Assembly: GCF_022230955.1 (NCBI RefSeq)
Contig: NZ_JAKKFI010000069.1
Location: 1-64,000 of the forward strand
Direction of reading: 5' to 3'
Source of the DNA: Micromonospora cabrerizensis
Lineage (GTDB): Bacteria; Actinomycetota; Actinomycetes; Mycobacteriales; Micromonosporaceae
DNA length: 64,000 nucleotides
This document shows, one piece after another, positions 9,408 through 18,606 of this stretch. Position 1 is the stretch's first letter. Every line of letters starts with the position of its first letter. The translations under genes and the position numbers were made by a program. The notes beneath the pieces are model-generated. The model worked only from the letters and a program-made list of their open reading frames with translations. It did no database searches and was not told where the DNA came from.

Positions 9408-10736
9408 TCAGCTGGCTTCGACGATCATGGCGGCGCCCACCGTGCGGTTGGTGGTCTCGTCGATGATGACGAAGCCCCCGGTGGTGCGGTTGCGCCGGTA
9501 TTCGTCGGCCAGCAGCGGCACCGTCGTCCGCAGCCGCACCCGGCCGATCTCGTTGAGCCGCAGCTCGTCGGCCGACTCGTCACGGTGCAGCGAGTTGATG
9601 TCCAACCGGTAGTGCAGCCCGCGCACGATGGCCCGTGCCGACCGGGTGGTGTGCTTGATCGCGTACCGGGCGCCGACGCGCAGCGGGGCCGTCTCGTCCA
9701 TCCAGCAGACCATCGCCTCGATGTCCTGGGCCACCGCCGGCGCGTTGTTCGGGCGGCAGATCAGGTCACCCCGCGAGATGTCGATCTCGTCGGCCAGTCG
9801 TACGGTCACCGACATCGGCGGGAAGGCCTCCGCGACCGGCCCGTCGGCGGTCTCCACGGCGGCGATCCGGCTGGTGAAGCCGGACGGCAGCACCATCACC
9901 TCGTCACCCGGCTTGAGCACGCCGGAGGCGACCTGACCGGCGTAGCCGCGGTAGTCGGTGACCGTGGTCGACTGCGGGCGGATCACGTACTGCACGGGGA
10001 ACCGGACGTCGACCAGGTTGCGGTCGCTCGCGATGTGCACCCGCTCCAAGTGGTGCAGCAGCGAGGGGCCTTCGTACCAGGGCATGTTCTCCGAGCGGGC
10101 GACGATGTTGTCGCCGCGCAGCGCGGAGATCGGCACCACGGTCAGGTCCGGTACGTCGAGCTTCGCGGCGAACGCGGTGAACTCGTCGGCGATCTGCTCG
10201 TAGACCTCCTGCGACCAGTCCACCAGGTCCATCTTGTTGACACAGAGGACCAGGTGCGGCACCCGCAGCAGCGAGCACAGGAACGCGTGACGCCGGGACT
10301 GCTCGACCAGGCCCTTGCGCGCGTCCACCAGGATCAACGCCAGGTCGGCGGTGGACGCCCCGGTGACCATGTTGCGGGTGTACTGGATGTGCCCCGGGGT
10401 GTCGGCGATGATGAACTTGCGGCGCGGGGTGGCGAAGTAGCGGTACGCCACGTCGATCGTGATGCCCTGCTCCCGCTCGGCGCGCAGGCCGTCGGTGAGC
10501 AGGGCCAGGTTGGTGTATTCGTCACCGCGGGCCGCGCTGACCGCCTCCACCGCCGCCAGCTGGTCGGTGAAGAGCGACTTGGTGTCGTAGAGCAGCCGGC
10601 CGATCAGGGTCGACTTCCCGTCGTCCACGCTGCCGGCGGTGGCGAACCGCAGCAGGTCCATAGGCCGGGCCTCCGGCCCGGCCCCGGCAACAGCCCGGGC
10701 CTCCGCATTCGCGGACGCCATGATCTCGGTGCTCAT
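9408..10736 (-). CDS. cysN: Sulfate adenylyltransferase GTPase subunit
   Basis: A 442-aa translation-factor-like GTPase that, with CysD, makes adenosine 5'-phosphosulfate from sulfate and ATP. G motifs are GSVDDGKST at residues 35-43, DTPGHIQYTRNM (G3) and NKMDLVDW (G4); the two beta-barrel domains follow. There is no C-terminal APS-kinase (CysC) fusion, unlike the CysNC of mycobacteria. The start ATG overlaps the cysD stop (TGATG), indicating coupled translation. Confidence 0.95.
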   Translation of the reverse strand: MSTEIMASANAEARAVAGAGPEARPMDLLRFATAGSVDDGKSTLIGRLLYDTKSLFTDQLAAVEAVSAARGDEYTNLALLTDGLRAEREQGITIDVAYRYFATPRRKFIIADTPGHIQYTRNMVTGASTADLALILVDARKGLVEQSRRHAFLCSLLRVPHLVLCVNKMDLVDWSQEVYEQIADEFTAFAAKLDVPDLTVVPISALRGDNIVARSENMPWYEGPSLLHHLERVHIASDRNLVDVRFPVQYVIRPQSTTVTDYRGYAGQVASGVLKPGDEVMVLPSGFTSRIAAVETADGPVAEAFPPMSVTVRLADEIDISRGDLICRPNNAPAVAQDIEAMVCWMDETAPLRVGARYAIKHTTRSARAIVRGLHYRLDINSLHRDESADELRLNEIGRVRLRTTVPLLADEYRRNRTTGGFVIIDETTNRTVGAAMIVEAS

Positions 10737-11647
10737 CAGAAGTAGCCCTCCCGCTTGCGGTCCTCCATGGCGGCCTCGCTGACCCGGTCGTCACCACGGG
10801 TCGCGCCGCGCTCGGTGATCCGGGTGGCCGCCACCTCCTCGATGACCTTCTCCACGGTGTCCGCGTCGGACCGGACCGCGGCGGTGCAGGAGGCGTCGCC
10901 CACCGTGCGGTAGCGCACCTGCGCCTTGAACCGCTCCTCGCCCGCCCGGGGACGGAAGAACTCGTTGACCGCGTAGAACATGCCGTCCCGCTCGATCACC
11001 TCACGCTCGTGCGCGTAGTAGATCGACGGCAACGGGATGCGTTCCCGGGCGATGTAGTGCCAGACGTCCAGCTCGGTCCAGTTGGACAGCGGGAAGATCC
11101 GGATCGACTCGCCGGGGTGGTGGCGGCCGTTGTACAGCGACCACAGCTCCGGTCGCTGGTTCTTCGGGTCCCACTGGCCGAACTCGTCGCGGAAGCTGAA
11201 GACCCGCTCCTTCGCGCGGGCCTTCTCCTCGTCGCGGCGGGCGCCACCGAACAGCGCGTCGAAGCGGTGCTTCTCCACAGCGTCGAGCAGCACCGGCGTC
11301 TGGATCCGGTTGCGTGTGCCGTCGCTGGCCTCACGGACCATGCCGTTGGCCAGGGCCTCCGGCACGCTCGCGACGACGAGCTGCAACCCCAGCTCGGCGA
11401 CCCGCTGGTCGCGGTATTCGAGGACCTCGGGAAAGTTGTGCCCGGTGTCGACGTGCATGACGGGGAAGGGGATGTTGGCCGGGGCGAACGCCTTCTGCGC
11501 CAGCCGCAGCATGACTATCGAGTCCTTGCCGCCGGAGAAGAGCAGCACCGGGCGTTCCATCTCGGCGACGACCTCACGCATCACGAAGATGCTCTCCGCC
11601 TCCAGGGCGTCCAGGTGGGAGACCCGGTACGCCGCGGGGGTGGTCAT
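10736..11647 (-). CDS. cysD: Sulfate adenylyltransferase subunit 2
   Basis: A 303-aa PP-loop ATP pyrophosphatase-type enzyme, the catalytic subunit of ATP sulfurylase. The PP-loop SGGKDSIVMLRLAQKAF is near residue 38. GGARRDEEKARAKERVFSFRD and the C-terminal MEDRKREGYF are family hallmarks. The ATG at 11647 (MTTPAAYRVSHLDALEAESI) is preferred because the further 20 codons upstream are not conserved-looking. It lies 75 bases downstream of cysQ and overlaps cysN, so the three form a sulfate-activation unit. Confidence 0.95.
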   Translation of the reverse strand: MTTPAAYRVSHLDALEAESIFVMREVVAEMERPVLLFSGGKDSIVMLRLAQKAFAPANIPFPVMHVDTGHNFPEVLEYRDQRVAELGLQLVVASVPEALANGMVREASDGTRNRIQTPVLLDAVEKHRFDALFGGARRDEEKARAKERVFSFRDEFGQWDPKNQRPELWSLYNGRHHPGESIRIFPLSNWTELDVWHYIARERIPLPSIYYAHEREVIERDGMFYAVNEFFRPRAGEERFKAQVRYRTVGDASCTAAVRSDADTVEKVIEEVAATRITERGATRGDDRVSEAAMEDRKREGYF

Positions 11648-11722
11648 GACGCCGGCTCGATTCGCTCGCTCATCCGATTTCCAGACCTTTCCGGTCGGGC
11701 ATGTCAAGAAAGTGGGCTCAGG

Positions 11723-12553
11723 CTACCCGGAATGTCTCTGCAGCGCTGCAAGCAACCGGTCGGCGAGATCCTTGCGGCAGACCAACAGGTCCGGCAGGCG
11801 TGGATCCGCCTCGTTGTATCTCAGCGCAGATCCGTCGATCCGGGAAGCGTGCAGTCCGGTGGTCGTCGCCACAGCCACCGGGGCGGCCGAGTCCCACTCG
11901 TACTGCCCACCGGCGTGGATGTACGCGTCCACCTCGCCGGTGACCACGGCGGCGATCTTCGCTCCGGCCGAGCCCATCGGCACCAGGTGCGCCCCGACGT
12001 CCTCGGCCAGGTCGGTGAGGAAGACCGGCGGCCGGCTCCGACTCGCCGCGAGGCGGATCTTCCGCTCGCCGGCGGTCGCCGCCTCCACCGTCATCGGCGG
12101 GTACGCGGGCGGGTAGTCGGTGCCCAGCACCCGCTGCTGCGCCGGCAGCCCCACCGCCCCGGCGACCAGCCCGTGCGGGCTCGGCGCGCTGCGCGCCCAG
12201 AGCGCCACGTGCACCGCCCAGTCCGAGCGGCCCTCCTCGGAGAACTCCCGGGTGCCGTCCAACGGGTCGATGATCCACACCCGATCCGCGGTCAGCCGCG
12301 ACACCGCGCCGGTGTTCACCTCCGCCGCCCAGGCCAACCGCGAGCCCTCGTCCTCCTCGGAGAGCACCGCGTCGCCCGGCCGCCACTTCGCCAACTCCGT
12401 GCGGATCAGGTCGTGCGACACCTTGTCCCCGGCCGACTTGAGCGCGCCGCCGTCGGCGAAACCCATCTCCGTCCGCAGGTCGAGCAACGCCTGTCCGGCC
12501 CGGGACGCCAACCATCGGGCGAACGCGCCATCGATCATCGGAGGACTGCTCAT
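11723..12553 (-). CDS. cysQ: 3'(2'),5'-bisphosphate nucleotidase
   Basis: A 276-aa inositol-monophosphatase-superfamily enzyme. Metal-binding motifs are LSEEDEG (residues 64-70), WIIDPLDGTREF (93-104) and the C-terminal WDSAAPVAVA. The adjacency to cysD and cysN and the DPLDGTREF version of motif 2 favour CysQ, which hydrolyses PAP and PAPS, over inositol-1-phosphatase. Start at ATG 12553 (MSSPPMIDGAFARWLAS). It is first in the cysQ-cysD-cysN order. Confidence 0.85.
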   Translation of the reverse strand: MSSPPMIDGAFARWLASRAGQALLDLRTEMGFADGGALKSAGDKVSHDLIRTELAKWRPGDAVLSEEDEGSRLAWAAEVNTGAVSRLTADRVWIIDPLDGTREFSEEGRSDWAVHVALWARSAPSPHGLVAGAVGLPAQQRVLGTDYPPAYPPMTVEAATAGERKIRLAASRSRPPVFLTDLAEDVGAHLVPMGSAGAKIAAVVTGEVDAYIHAGGQYEWDSAAPVAVATTTGLHASRIDGSALRYNEADPRLPDLLVCRKDLADRLLAALQRHSG

Positions 12554-12708
12554 CTGTCCGCTCCCGTCGCCTCGCCGCGACCCGTGCCCGCACGGACCGA
12601 TTCGCCGCGACCCGCGTCGCCGGTCGCGGCACGCCGAAAGGCGCAGACTACCGGCCCGCCGTTTCCGATCCGGTACGCCCCGCCCGGCCAGAGACTGTCG
12701 GGAAGCCT

Positions 12709-13299
12709 CTAACTGCCGTGGTAGAGGTTCTGCGTCGGCTCCACGCCCTTGACGATCACCGACTCCACCACGTCGGCGGCCCGGTCCACCAGGAAATCCA
12801 GTTCCTTGCGCTCTGCCGCGCCAAAATCCGACAGTACGTAATCCGCCGGGTCCTGCCGCCCGGGCGGTCGGCCGACGCCGAACCGCACCCGGGCGTAGTC
12901 CTTCGTGCCCAACGACTTCGACATCGACCGCAGGCCGTTGTGCCCGCCCTCGCCACCGCCGAACTTGATCCGTACCTGACCGAACTCGATGTCCAGCTCG
13001 TCGTGCACGGCGATCACCTGCGTCGTCGGCACCTTGTAGAACTGGGCCAGAGCCGCCACCGGTCCACCAGAGAGGTTCATGTACGTCAGTGGCTTGACCA
13101 GCACCAGCTTCGGTCCACCGAACCCCAGCCGCGCCTCGGCCACCTCGGCCACGGCCCGCTTGTGCCGCCCGAACCGCGCCCCGACCCGACCGGCCAGCAG
13201 GTCAGCCACCATGAACCCGACGTTGTGCCGGTTACCGGCGTACTCCCGACCGGGGTTGCCCAGGCCGACCACCAACCACGGCCATGCCTCGTCCGTCAC
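12709..13299 (-). CDS. pth: Peptidyl-tRNA hydrolase
   Basis: A 196-aa esterase that recycles peptidyl-tRNA dropped from ribosomes. The N-terminal [19 protein letters not shown] carries Asn15 and catalytic His25. LTYMNLSGG and [27 protein letters not shown] supply the other conserved active-site residues. The GTG at 13299 is chosen because AAGGGACAG stands correctly before it; the frame upstream to 13362 is non-coding. It follows rplY on the same strand after a hairpin. Confidence 0.95.
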   Translation of the reverse strand: MTDEAWPWLVVGLGNPGREYAGNRHNVGFMVADLLAGRVGARFGRHKRAVAEVAEARLGFGGPKLVLVKPLTYMNLSGGPVAALAQFYKVPTTQVIAVHDELDIEFGQVRIKFGGGEGGHNGLRSMSKSLGTKDYARVRFGVGRPPGRQDPADYVLSDFGAAERKELDFLVDRAADVVESVIVKGVEPTQNLYHGS

Positions 13300-13342
13300 G
13301 ACCTGTCCCTTCCGACGTCCATCACAGCGACTCCCGATACGC

Positions 13343-13378
13343 CGACAGGCGCCCCCGAACATTCGGGGACGCCTGTCG
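13343..13378 (-). terminator. Hairpin between rplY and pth
   Basis: Arms 13343-13359 and 13362-13378 pair at 16 of 17 positions (CGACAGGCG, then CCCCGAA with one mismatch). It begins about 20 bases after the rplY stop, so it could terminate or attenuate the prs-rplY transcript before pth. Confidence 0.6.
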
Positions 13379-13399
13379 CACAGTACGAATACGAACCGA

Positions 13400-14092
13400 T
13401 CAGGCCTCGGTGCGCGCCTCGGCGGTCTCGCCCTCGGCGGCGGCGGTGTCCGCGCCCTCGGAGCCCTCGGTGGTCTCGCCGACCTCGGCCTCGGCCTCGT
13501 CGGTGGCCACCTCGACCTCGGGCAGCGTCGCCTCGAGCTGCTCGGCGGTGGGGGCAGCGGTGATCGACGCGACGGTCAGGTCCGAGTCGACGGCCAGCTC
13601 GACGCCGGTCGGCAGCTCGACGTCACCGGCGGTCACCAGGGTGCCCGCCTCCATGCCCTCGATCGACGCGTCGAGGTGGTCCGGAACCTTGGTGGCGTCG
13701 GCGGTCACCGAGAGGGTGTCGTGGTCGTGCACGATCAGGGTGTCGCGTGCGGCCTCGCCGGTCAGCTGGACCGGGACGTCGACGGTGACCTTCTCGCCCC
13801 GGCGAACCAGGATCAGGTCGACGTGCTCGAAGGTGTCCCGGATCGGGTCCCGCTGGATCGCCTTCGGCAGCGCGAGCACCTGGGTGCCGTCGGTGATGTC
13901 GATCGCGAAGAGCTGGTTGGCACCGCCCTTGCGGATCGCCGCGGCGAACTCCCGGGACGGCAGCGCGATGTGCTTGGGCTTCTCGCCGTGGCCGTACAGC
14001 ACGGCGGGCACCTTGCCGGCCCGGCGGGTACGGCGGGCACCACCCTTGCCGAACTCGGTGCGGGGCTCGGCGCTGATCTTTACCTCGGACAC
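13400..14092 (-). CDS. rplY: 50S ribosomal protein L25, long Ctc-type
   Basis: A 230-aa 5S-rRNA-binding ribosomal protein of the L25/TL5/Ctc type. The L25 domain ([35 protein letters not shown]) is followed by the C-terminal TL5 beta domain ([11 protein letters not shown]). An acidic Glu/Ala/Thr-rich tail of about 50 residues ends the protein. The start is GTG at 14092, with AGGAG eight bases upstream; the extension to 14176 is not supported. It sits between prs and pth, a common bacterial order. Confidence 0.93.
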   Translation of the reverse strand: MSEVKISAEPRTEFGKGGARRTRRAGKVPAVLYGHGEKPKHIALPSREFAAAIRKGGANQLFAIDITDGTQVLALPKAIQRDPIRDTFEHVDLILVRRGEKVTVDVPVQLTGEAARDTLIVHDHDTLSVTADATKVPDHLDASIEGMEAGTLVTAGDVELPTGVELAVDSDLTVASITAAPTAEQLEATLPEVEVATDEAEAEVGETTEGSEGADTAAAEGETAEARTEA

Positions 14093-14425
14093 GGGGAAAC
14101 TCCTGATGCTTTTCGCTGCGGCGGCTTGTCGTCTGGCGGTGCTGGGGCGAGGGGCTCGCTGGGGCTCATGCGTCATGAACGACTGCCCGGAGCACCGCGT
14201 CGATGACGGTGCCTCCGTGCGGCGCTTTTCAGCGGCCCGCCGGGCACCCTCGCCGTGGCAACCGCACCAGTCTACCCGAGCTGTTTCCAGGGTTTCCGGC
14301 AGTCCCCGTTCACGGCTCCAGACCGGCGCGTCGGTGGTGCTCCCACCAGCGTGCCGGCCCCGTTTCCACCAGTTTGCCAGCCCCGCCCCCGCCAGCGTGT
14401 CGAGTGGCGGAAACGGGGCTCAGGC
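14093..14425. other. Intergenic region rplY-prs (333 bp)
   Basis: No gene is visible here. It should hold the rplY promoter: on the minus strand TAGACT (bases 14268-14273 reversed) is a plausible -10 without a clear -35. An inverted repeat (14357-14371 with 14405-14419, GCCCCGTTTCCACCA, one mismatch, 33-base loop) begins seven bases after the prs stop and may act as its terminator. Confidence 0.5.
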
Positions 14426-15406
14426 TCAGCTCAGGCCACCGAAGAGGGTGGTCACCGAGCCGTCGTCGAAGACCTCCCGGATCGCGCGCGCCAGCAGCGG
14501 CGCGATCGACAGCACGGTCAGCTTGTCCAACTGCTTCTCCGGCGGGAGCGGCAGGGTGTTGGTCACCACGATCTCGCTGATCGAGCTGTTCTTCAGCCGC
14601 TCCGTCGCCGGGTCGGACAGCAGCGCGTGGGTGGACGCGACCACGATCTCCGCCGCCCCCGACTCCTTGAGGATGTCAGCGGCCTTGGCGATCGTGCCAC
14701 CGGTGTCGATCATGTCGTCGACGATCAGGCAGACCCGGCCCTCCACCTCGCCGACCACCCGGTTCGCCACGACCTGGTTCGGCTTCATCGGGTCACGGGT
14801 CTTGTGGATGAACGCCAGCGGGCAACCGCCCAGCCGGTCGGTCCACCGCTCGGCCACCCGCACCCGGCCCGAGTCGGGGGCCACCACGGTCATCGGCCGG
14901 CCGGCGTACTTGCGCTCCACGTACTCGGCCAGGATGTCCATGGCGAAGAGGTGGTCCACCGGGCCGTCGAAGAAGCCCTGGATCTGCGCGGTGTGCAGGT
15001 CGACGGTGAGGATGCGGTTCGCACCCGCGGTCTTCAGCAGGTCCGCCACCAGCCGGGCCGAGATCGGCTCCCGGCCCCGGTGCTTCTTGTCCTGCCGCGC
15101 GTACGGGTAGAACGGCAGCACGACGGTGATCCGCTTGGCCGACCCCCGCTTCAGCGCGTCAACCATGATCAGGGTCTCCATGACCCAGGTGTTCACCCCG
15201 TGCGTGACGGACTGCACCACGAAGGCGTCCGAACCACGTACCGAGTCCTTGAACCGTACGAAGATCTCGCCGTTGGCGAACTCGTACGCGTCGGCCGGGG
15301 TCGGCGCGACGCCGAGCACCTCGCCGATCTCCTTGGCCAACTCCGGAAAGCCACGTCCGGAAAAGAGCATCAGGCTTTTGCGGTTTTCGGCGACGATGCT
15401 GCCCAT
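14426..15406 (-). CDS. prs: Ribose-phosphate pyrophosphokinase
   Basis: A 326-aa enzyme that makes PRPP from ribose 5-phosphate and ATP for nucleotide, His, Trp and NAD synthesis. Motifs include RQDKKHRGREPISARL, TVDLHTAQIQGFF and the PRPP loop VDDMIDTGGT at residues 228-237. The ATG at 15406 (MGSIVAENRKSLMLFSGRG) gives the standard length, with GGGAG upstream; the extension to 15586 is not protein-like. It lies 58 bases downstream of glmU on the same strand, a widespread pair. Confidence 0.97.
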   Translation of the reverse strand: MGSIVAENRKSLMLFSGRGFPELAKEIGEVLGVAPTPADAYEFANGEIFVRFKDSVRGSDAFVVQSVTHGVNTWVMETLIMVDALKRGSAKRITVVLPFYPYARQDKKHRGREPISARLVADLLKTAGANRILTVDLHTAQIQGFFDGPVDHLFAMDILAEYVERKYAGRPMTVVAPDSGRVRVAERWTDRLGGCPLAFIHKTRDPMKPNQVVANRVVGEVEGRVCLIVDDMIDTGGTIAKAADILKESGAAEIVVASTHALLSDPATERLKNSSISEIVVTNTLPLPPEKQLDKLTVLSIAPLLARAIREVFDDGSVTTLFGGLS

Positions 15407-15464
15407 GGGCCCGTCTGCTCCCGTTATGTCGGCGGTACCCGACCCGGTGGTGGTGGGTCGGGGA

Positions 15465-16997
15465 CTATTCGGTTGCAGTATCTCCCGTGCCGGATGCGCC
15501 GCCCACCGTCTCGGTCGCCCCGTGGATTGCCTCACTGTCGCTTGCGGTCGCGGGCAACACCGACGCACCCTTCGCGTCCTGCGCACGCTGTGCCGCCTCG
15601 GCCGCGGCCGTGCCGGCGCGACGCTTCACGACCCAGCCCTCGATGTTGCGCTGACGTGCGCGGGCTACACCCATCGCGCCGGCCGGTACGTCGTCGACGA
15701 TCACCGAGCCGGCAGCGGTGTACGCCCCGTCACCCACCTCGACCGGCGCCACGAACATGTTGTCGGCACCGGTGCGCGCGTGGCTGCCGATGACCGTGCG
15801 GTACTTGTTGACCCCGTCGTAGTTCACGAAGACCGACGCGGCACCGATGTTGGTCTGCTCGCCGATCGTCGCGTCGCCGACGTAGGTCAGGTGCGGCACC
15901 TTCGAGCCGGTGCCGATCTGCGAGTTCTTCACCTCGACGAACGTGCCGACCTTCGCCTTCTCGGCCAGCCGGGCCGCCGGCCGCAGATACGCGTACGGGC
16001 CGACGCTGGCGCCCGCGCCGATCTCGGCGCCGACGGCGTGGCTGCGGACCACCGACGCGTCGGGACCCACGATCGTGTCGACCAGCGTGACGTCCGGACC
16101 GATCAACGCGCCCGTGCCGACGACCGTGCCACCACGCAGCTGGGTGTTCTGGTCGACCACCGCGTCGCGGTCCAGCGCCACCGTCACGTCGATCCAGGTG
16201 GTCGCGGGGTCGAGGAGGCTCACCCCGGTGCGCATCCACGCCTCGTTGACCCGGTCGCGCAGCAGCCGGCGCAGCGTCGCCAGCTCCACCCGGTCGTTGC
16301 AGCCCAACGTCTCCACGTGGTCGACGGCCATGTGCACCGCGACCGGCTCACCGGCCGAGCGGAGCAGGCCGAAGACGTCGGTCAGGTACTCCTCGCCCTG
16401 GTCGTTGTCGGTGGAGAGCTTGCTCAGGGCCTCGCGCAGCCGTACCGCGTCGAACGCGTAGATGCCGGCGTTGATCTCCCGGATCGCGCGCTGCGTCGCG
16501 TCGGCGTCGCGCTCCTCGACGATCTGCTCCAGGCGACCGTCGGCGTCCCGGACGATGCGACCGAGCCCGGTCGGGTCGGGCACCTCGGCGGCCAGCACGG
16601 TGGCCGCCGCAGCGGCCTGCTCGTGCGCGGTCACCAGCGCGCCCACCGTCTCGGGGCGCAGCAGTGGCACGTCCCCGTTGATCACCACGACGGTGCCGGC
16701 GCCGTCCGGGACGGCGTCCAGGGCGATCCGCACGGCGTGCCCGGTGCCGAGCTGCTCGGCCTGGAGCACGGGCGTGGCGTCCGGGGCGACCTCGGTCAGG
16801 TGGGCCCGGACCTGGTCGGCACCGTGCCCCACCACGACGACGGTGCGGTCCGCGGCCAGCGGTGCGGCGGCGCTCAGGACGTGACCGAGCAGCGTCCGAC
16901 CGAGCAGCGGGTGCAGCACCTTGGGCAGGGTCGACTTCATCCGCTTGCCCTCACCGGCGGCGAGCACGACGACGGTACGAAGGTGGGGCTGGGGCAC
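15465..16997 (-). CDS. glmU: Bifunctional GlmU (UDP-GlcNAc synthesis)
   Basis: A 510-aa enzyme that acetylates glucosamine-1-phosphate and then uridylylates it to UDP-GlcNAc for cell-wall synthesis. The N-terminal nucleotidyltransferase has VVVLAAGEGKRMKS at residues 9-22, VINGDVPLL and the QAEQLGTGHAV motif. The C-terminal half is a left-handed beta-helix of hexapeptide repeats with VEVKNSQIG and YVGDATIGEQTNIGA. The tail is slightly longer than usual and Ala/Thr-rich. It is upstream of prs and downstream of tRNA-Gln. Confidence 0.96.
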   Translation of the reverse strand: MPQPHLRTVVVLAAGEGKRMKSTLPKVLHPLLGRTLLGHVLSAAAPLAADRTVVVVGHGADQVRAHLTEVAPDATPVLQAEQLGTGHAVRIALDAVPDGAGTVVVINGDVPLLRPETVGALVTAHEQAAAAATVLAAEVPDPTGLGRIVRDADGRLEQIVEERDADATQRAIREINAGIYAFDAVRLREALSKLSTDNDQGEEYLTDVFGLLRSAGEPVAVHMAVDHVETLGCNDRVELATLRRLLRDRVNEAWMRTGVSLLDPATTWIDVTVALDRDAVVDQNTQLRGGTVVGTGALIGPDVTLVDTIVGPDASVVRSHAVGAEIGAGASVGPYAYLRPAARLAEKAKVGTFVEVKNSQIGTGSKVPHLTYVGDATIGEQTNIGAASVFVNYDGVNKYRTVIGSHARTGADNMFVAPVEVGDGAYTAAGSVIVDDVPAGAMGVARARQRNIEGWVVKRRAGTAAAEAAQRAQDAKGASVLPATASDSEAIHGATETVGGASGTGDTATE

Positions 16998-17107
16998 GAC
17001 GTGGCTCCCGTCGGGACGGCGGACACTCTCGCGGTCATGCTAACCGCGAGGCCCTACCTGTCTTCCTCTTACCCCCACCGGGCCCTAAAACGGACGTAGA
17101 TGGGCAG

Positions 17108-17179
17108 CTCGGCCGCCAGGGTTCGAACCTGAAATACGGGTACCAAAGACCCGGGTGTTGCCAATTACACCACGGCCGA
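17108..17179 (-). tRNA. tRNA-Gln (anticodon TTG)
   Basis: A complete 72-base cloverleaf on the minus strand without encoded CCA. The acceptor stem TCGGCCG pairs with CGGCCGA, discriminator G. The anticodon stem CGGGT/ACCCG closes the loop CTTTGGT, giving anticodon TTG. The T-arm contains TTCGAAC. Anticodon and overall form identify tRNA-Gln. Confidence 0.95.
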
Positions 17180-17482
17180 TCAACGACACGAGCGCGTCGC
17201 GTCAGGGGGATGAACATCCCGCCGCTACACCTTAGCGTCCCCGCCGTCGTACGCCATCGCTCATCCCGCCGCAGAGCGGAAGCGGGGCGACAGCGCGAGG
17301 TGAGAGCGCCAACCCGAGTCGATCAGTCGACCACGCTGCCCAGCCCCGACGCGGCACCTGACCTGCGGCTACGAGCGGTTATGTGAGGGCCTTTCGAAAC
17401 TTCCCCGTGCGATCTACGGTGCCGTAAGTTACGGTGACGTAGGCGTAGCTTCGTGATCGTAACCATCCCCCTGCGAGGTCCC
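17180..17482. other. Intergenic region tRNA-Gln to desaturase (303 bp)
   Basis: It holds the 5' flank of the tRNA on the left and, on the right, the upstream region of the desaturase with a perfect palindrome at 17422-17434. I see no ORF with coding character in between. Confidence 0.5.
17422..17434. promoter_or_regulatory. Palindromic operator candidate before desaturase
   Basis: CCGTAAGTTACGG is a perfect 13-base palindrome about 50 bases before the desaturase ATG. It is flanked by a second half-like ACGGTGACGTA, and ACGGTG occurs twice in the cluster. It is a plausible site for a dimeric repressor, and the TetR protein encoded downstream is an obvious candidate. This is an inference. Confidence 0.4.
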
Positions 17483-18448
17483 ATGTCCACCGCTCTGCTC
17501 GATCCCAACACCGCCGGACCCGGCCCCAAGCCACTCACCGACGGCAGCCAGTCCCCCGGCATCCTGGCCGCCCTCTGGGCCTTCGTGGTGATCCCCTTCG
17601 TCGCCCTGCTGGTCGCCGTGCCGGTGGCCTGGGGCGGCTGGCTGGGCTGGACCGACGTCATCATCGGCCTGGTCTGGTATGTCGTCTCCGGGCTCGGCAT
17701 CACCGTCGGCTTCCACCGCTACTTCACGCACGGCTCGTTCAAGGCCAAGCGGTGGCTGCGGGTGACCCTGGCGGTCGCGGGCTCCCTGGCGGTGCAGGGC
17801 GAGATCATCCAGTGGGTCGCCGACCACCGCCGCCACCACGCGTTCTCCGACCTGGAGGGCGACCCGCACTCGCCGTGGCGCTTCGGCACCAGTTTCTGGG
17901 CGTTGACCCGAGGCCTGTTCCACGCGCACGTGGGCTGGCTGTTCCGCCGGGAGCTGTCCAACCGTGCGCGCTTCGCGCCGGACCTCATCGCCGACCGCGA
18001 CATCAGCCGGGTCGACCGGCTCTTCCCCGCACTGGTGGCCGTCTCGCTGCTCGGCCCCGCGCTGATCGGCGGCCTGGTGACCTGGTCGTGGCAGGGCGCG
18101 CTGACCGCGTTCTTCTGGGCCGGGCTGGTCCGGATCGGTCTGCTGCACCACGTCACGTGGGCGATCAACTCGGTCTGCCACGTCTACGGCGAGCGACCGT
18201 TCGCGATGCGCCAGGGCGACCGCGCGTCCAACTTCTGGCCGCTGGCGATCCTGTCGTTCGGCGAGAGCTGGCACAACCTGCACCACGCCGACCCGACCAG
18301 CGCCCGGCACGGCGTCCTGCGCGGTCAGGTGGACATCTCCGCCCGGGTGATCTGGCTGTTCGAGAAGATCGGCGCGGCGACGCAGGTGCGCTGGCCAAAG
18401 CCGGAGCGCCTCGCCGCGAAGCTGGTGAAGCCGGTCGCACCCCGATAA
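17483..18448 (+). CDS. Acyl-CoA/acyl-lipid desaturase
   Basis: A 321-aa membrane di-iron fatty acid desaturase that would introduce a cis double bond, probably delta-9, into long acyl chains. The three histidine boxes are HRYFTH at residues 78-83, HRRHH at 115-119 and HNLHH at 264-268. Hydrophobic segments near residues 30-50, 57-75, 183-200 and 205-222 place them on the cytosolic face. The ATG at 17483 is favoured over a GTG ten codons upstream because GCGAGG precedes it at good spacing. The electron donor is not encoded nearby. Confidence 0.9.
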   Translation: MSTALLDPNTAGPGPKPLTDGSQSPGILAALWAFVVIPFVALLVAVPVAWGGWLGWTDVIIGLVWYVVSGLGITVGFHRYFTHGSFKAKRWLRVTLAVAGSLAVQGEIIQWVADHRRHHAFSDLEGDPHSPWRFGTSFWALTRGLFHAHVGWLFRRELSNRARFAPDLIADRDISRVDRLFPALVAVSLLGPALIGGLVTWSWQGALTAFFWAGLVRIGLLHHVTWAINSVCHVYGERPFAMRQGDRASNFWPLAILSFGESWHNLHHADPTSARHGVLRGQVDISARVIWLFEKIGAATQVRWPKPERLAAKLVKPVAPR

Positions 18449-18606
18449 AACCGGGCGGTGCGCCGAGATGCCGCCTGGCAGGATGGCCGGGTGACCGAGC
18501 CACGCGGGGGGACCGGACGGCTCGGCAGACCGGGAGCCGGGCCCGATCCGGGTACGGTCGGACGGCGCGGCAGGGCGGTCGCACCGCCCAACAGTGAGGC
18601 GACGAC

